From Solirubrobacterales bacterium (GTDB taxonomy: Bacteria > Actinomycetota > Thermoleophilia > Solirubrobacterales > Solirubrobacteraceae): DNA of 15,964 nucleotides. The notes under the pieces are model-generated. The model made no database searches and was not told where the DNA came from. It was given only the letters and a program-made list of their open reading frames with translations. Below, one piece after another: positions 15,058 through 15,964 of the stretch. Numbering within the stretch: position 1 is the stretch's first letter; each line of letters begins with the position of its first letter. The stretch lies in the NCBI GenBank assembly GCA_015655225.1, contig JAATFK010000616.1, forward strand, positions 1 through 15,964, read 5' to 3'. Made by a program: the position numbers and the translations under genes.

Positions 15058-15076
15058 ATCCTAGATCTTATAGGAT
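15058..15076. promoter_or_regulatory. Inverted repeat and -10 element in the CoA-transferase / acyl-CoA dehydrogenase intergenic region
   Basis: ATCCTA (15058-15063) and TAGGAT (15071-15076) form an inverted repeat with a 7-nt spacer in the 53-nt divergent gap, in an A+T-richer patch. On the minus strand TATAAG (15072-15067) is a good -10 for the CoA-transferase gene, 17 nt before its ATG, and it overlaps the repeat. This is the layout of an operator that could control both genes; no regulator gene is in view. No -35 is evident. Confidence 0.4.
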
Positions 15077-15102
15077 TTGAAAGCGACGCTTGGAGCCTTT
15101 CC

Positions 15103-15964
15103 GTGACCGTCACCCCAGCCTCCGCGCCGGCCGCCCCGCGGCCCGACGACTTCCTCGACCTCGGCGCGCTCCTCGACGACGAGGAGCGGCTGATCCGCGA
15201 CACCGTGCGCAGCTTCGTCGCGAACGAGGTGCTGCCCTACGTGGGCGACTGGTTCGAGGAGGCACGCGTCCCGCGCGAGCTGTTCGGGGCGCTCGGCCGG
15301 CTCGGCGTGCTCGGCATGCACCTCGACGGCTACGGCTGCGCGGGGGCGAGCGCGACCGCGTACGGGATCGCCTGCATGGAGCTGGAGGCGGGCGACTCGG
15401 GGATCCGCAGCCTCGTCTCAGTGCAGGGCTCGCTCGCGATGTACGCGATCCACCGCTGGGGCTCGGAGGAGCAGAAGCAGCAGTGGCTGCCGCGGATGGC
15501 CGCCGGCGAGGCGATCGGCTGCTTCGGGCTGACCGAGCCCGACTCCGGCTCGGACCCCGGCTCGATGCGCACGCGGGCGCGGCGCGACGGCGGCGACTGG
15601 ATCCTGAACGGCGCCAAGATGTGGATCACGAACGGCTCGATCGCCGACGTGGCGGTCGTCTGGGCGCGGACCGACGAGGGCGTGCGCGGCTTCCTCGTGG
15701 AGCCGGGGATGCCCGGCTTCACGGCGCCCGAGATCCACCGCAAGCTGTCGCTGCGCGCGTCGGTCACGTCCGAGCTGGTGTTCGACGACGTGCGGCTGCC
15801 TGACAGCGCCCGGCTGCCAGAGGCGACGTCGCTGAGAGGGCCGCTCTCGTGCCTGAACGAGGCGCGCTACGGGATCGTCTGGGGCGCGGCCGGGGCGGCG
15901 CGCGCGTGCTTCCAGTCGGCGCTCGACTACAGCCTCACGCGCGTGCAGTTCGACAAGCCGATCG
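15103..15964 (+). CDS. gcdH: Glutaryl-CoA dehydrogenase-like acyl-CoA dehydrogenase (partial, runs off the window)
   Basis: The visible 287 residues start VTVTPASAPA and show an N-terminal helical domain (ERLIRDTVRSFV), the segment GMHLDGYGCAGASATAYG, the FAD/substrate motif CFGLTEPDSGSDPGSM, KMWITNGSIADVAVVWA, and LRASVTSELVFDDVRLP, followed by CLNEARYGIVWGAAGAARAC. This pattern, including EARYGIVWG, is typical of glutaryl-CoA dehydrogenases, which convert glutaryl-CoA to crotonyl-CoA with FAD in lysine/tryptophan degradation. The catalytic glutamate lies beyond the window. The GTG start at 15103 has GGAG 7 nt upstream, and no other in-frame start precedes it. It is divergent from a CaiB-type CoA-transferase gene that could supply glutaryl-CoA. 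Another acyl-CoA dehydrogenase specificity is possible but less likely. Confidence 0.87.
   Translation, partial: MTVTPASAPAAPRPDDFLDLGALLDDEERLIRDTVRSFVANEVLPYVGDWFEEARVPRELFGALGRLGVLGMHLDGYGCAGASATAYGIACMELEAGDSGIRSLVSVQGSLAMYAIHRWGSEEQKQQWLPRMAAGEAIGCFGLTEPDSGSDPGSMRTRARRDGGDWILNGAKMWITNGSIADVAVVWARTDEGVRGFLVEPGMPGFTAPEIHRKLSLRASVTSELVFDDVRLPDSARLPEATSLRGPLSCLNEARYGIVWGAAGAARACFQSALDYSLTRVQFDKPI

Noticed and set aside
12186..15203. Very long open frames (about 1000 and 950 codons) running antisense or out of frame across the lipase and CoA-transferase genes
   Set aside because: They are Arg/Ala/Pro-rich translations of GC-biased codons read in the wrong frame, with no recognisable domains, while the overlapping frames contain clear conserved motifs.

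Overview
The window is about 16 kb of very GC-rich DNA with dense genes, GTG starts, short intergenic gaps and strong G/C third-position bias. The protein set fits a high-GC actinobacterium: split amidoligase modules, tandem S51 peptidases, a soluble PAS sensor kinase, secreted Ala/Pro-rich hydrolases and a glutaryl-CoA pathway. Thermoleophilia/Solirubrobacterales (Conexibacter- or Solirubrobacter-like) is my best guess. This is inference from protein style; no rRNA or tRNA gene is present to confirm it. No CRISPR array, insertion sequence, phage module or attachment site is visible.

Region 1 (134-6655) carries the parts of a circularly permuted ATP-grasp / alpha-E / transglutaminase-N amidoligase system. 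These parts are often contiguous, but here they form two minus-strand units. One is alpha-E plus a shortened transglutaminase-N protein (1503 down to 134). The other is the ATP-grasp, a HicA/YcfA-like small protein and an unknown 92-aa protein (5272 down to 3108). A plus-strand FAD amine-oxidase-like gene (1663-3111) lies between them. A TetR gene (5387-5962) is divergent from the ATP-grasp gene, and a small lipoprotein gene follows it. The ATP-grasp and alpha-E genes share a similar leader of about 50 bp, including an identical 13-bp near-palindrome beside each start codon. This suggests common control of the separated units.

Region 2 (6674-10135, minus) holds a secreted subtilisin-like S8 protease, then two tandem translationally coupled S51 (peptidase E-like) paralogues. 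Region 3 (10217-12170, minus) is a two-component system: a soluble PAS-HisKA-HATPase kinase and an OmpR-type regulator, closed by a hairpin/T-tract terminator.

Region 4 (12288-15964) has a secreted lipase-like gene converging on a CaiB/BaiF CoA-transferase gene, which is divergent from a partial glutaryl-CoA dehydrogenase gene. The last two suggest glutarate (lysine-degradation) catabolism. Both the lipase-like gene and the CoA-transferase gene carry an early in-frame amber codon in an otherwise intact, well-biased reading frame. TAG is also the commonest normal stop among the annotated genes (9 of 15), so wholesale TAG reassignment is unlikely. Recent nonsense mutations, base-call errors or local readthrough remain open. 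The double amber, the shared amidoligase leader and the truncated transglutaminase are the most interesting points.
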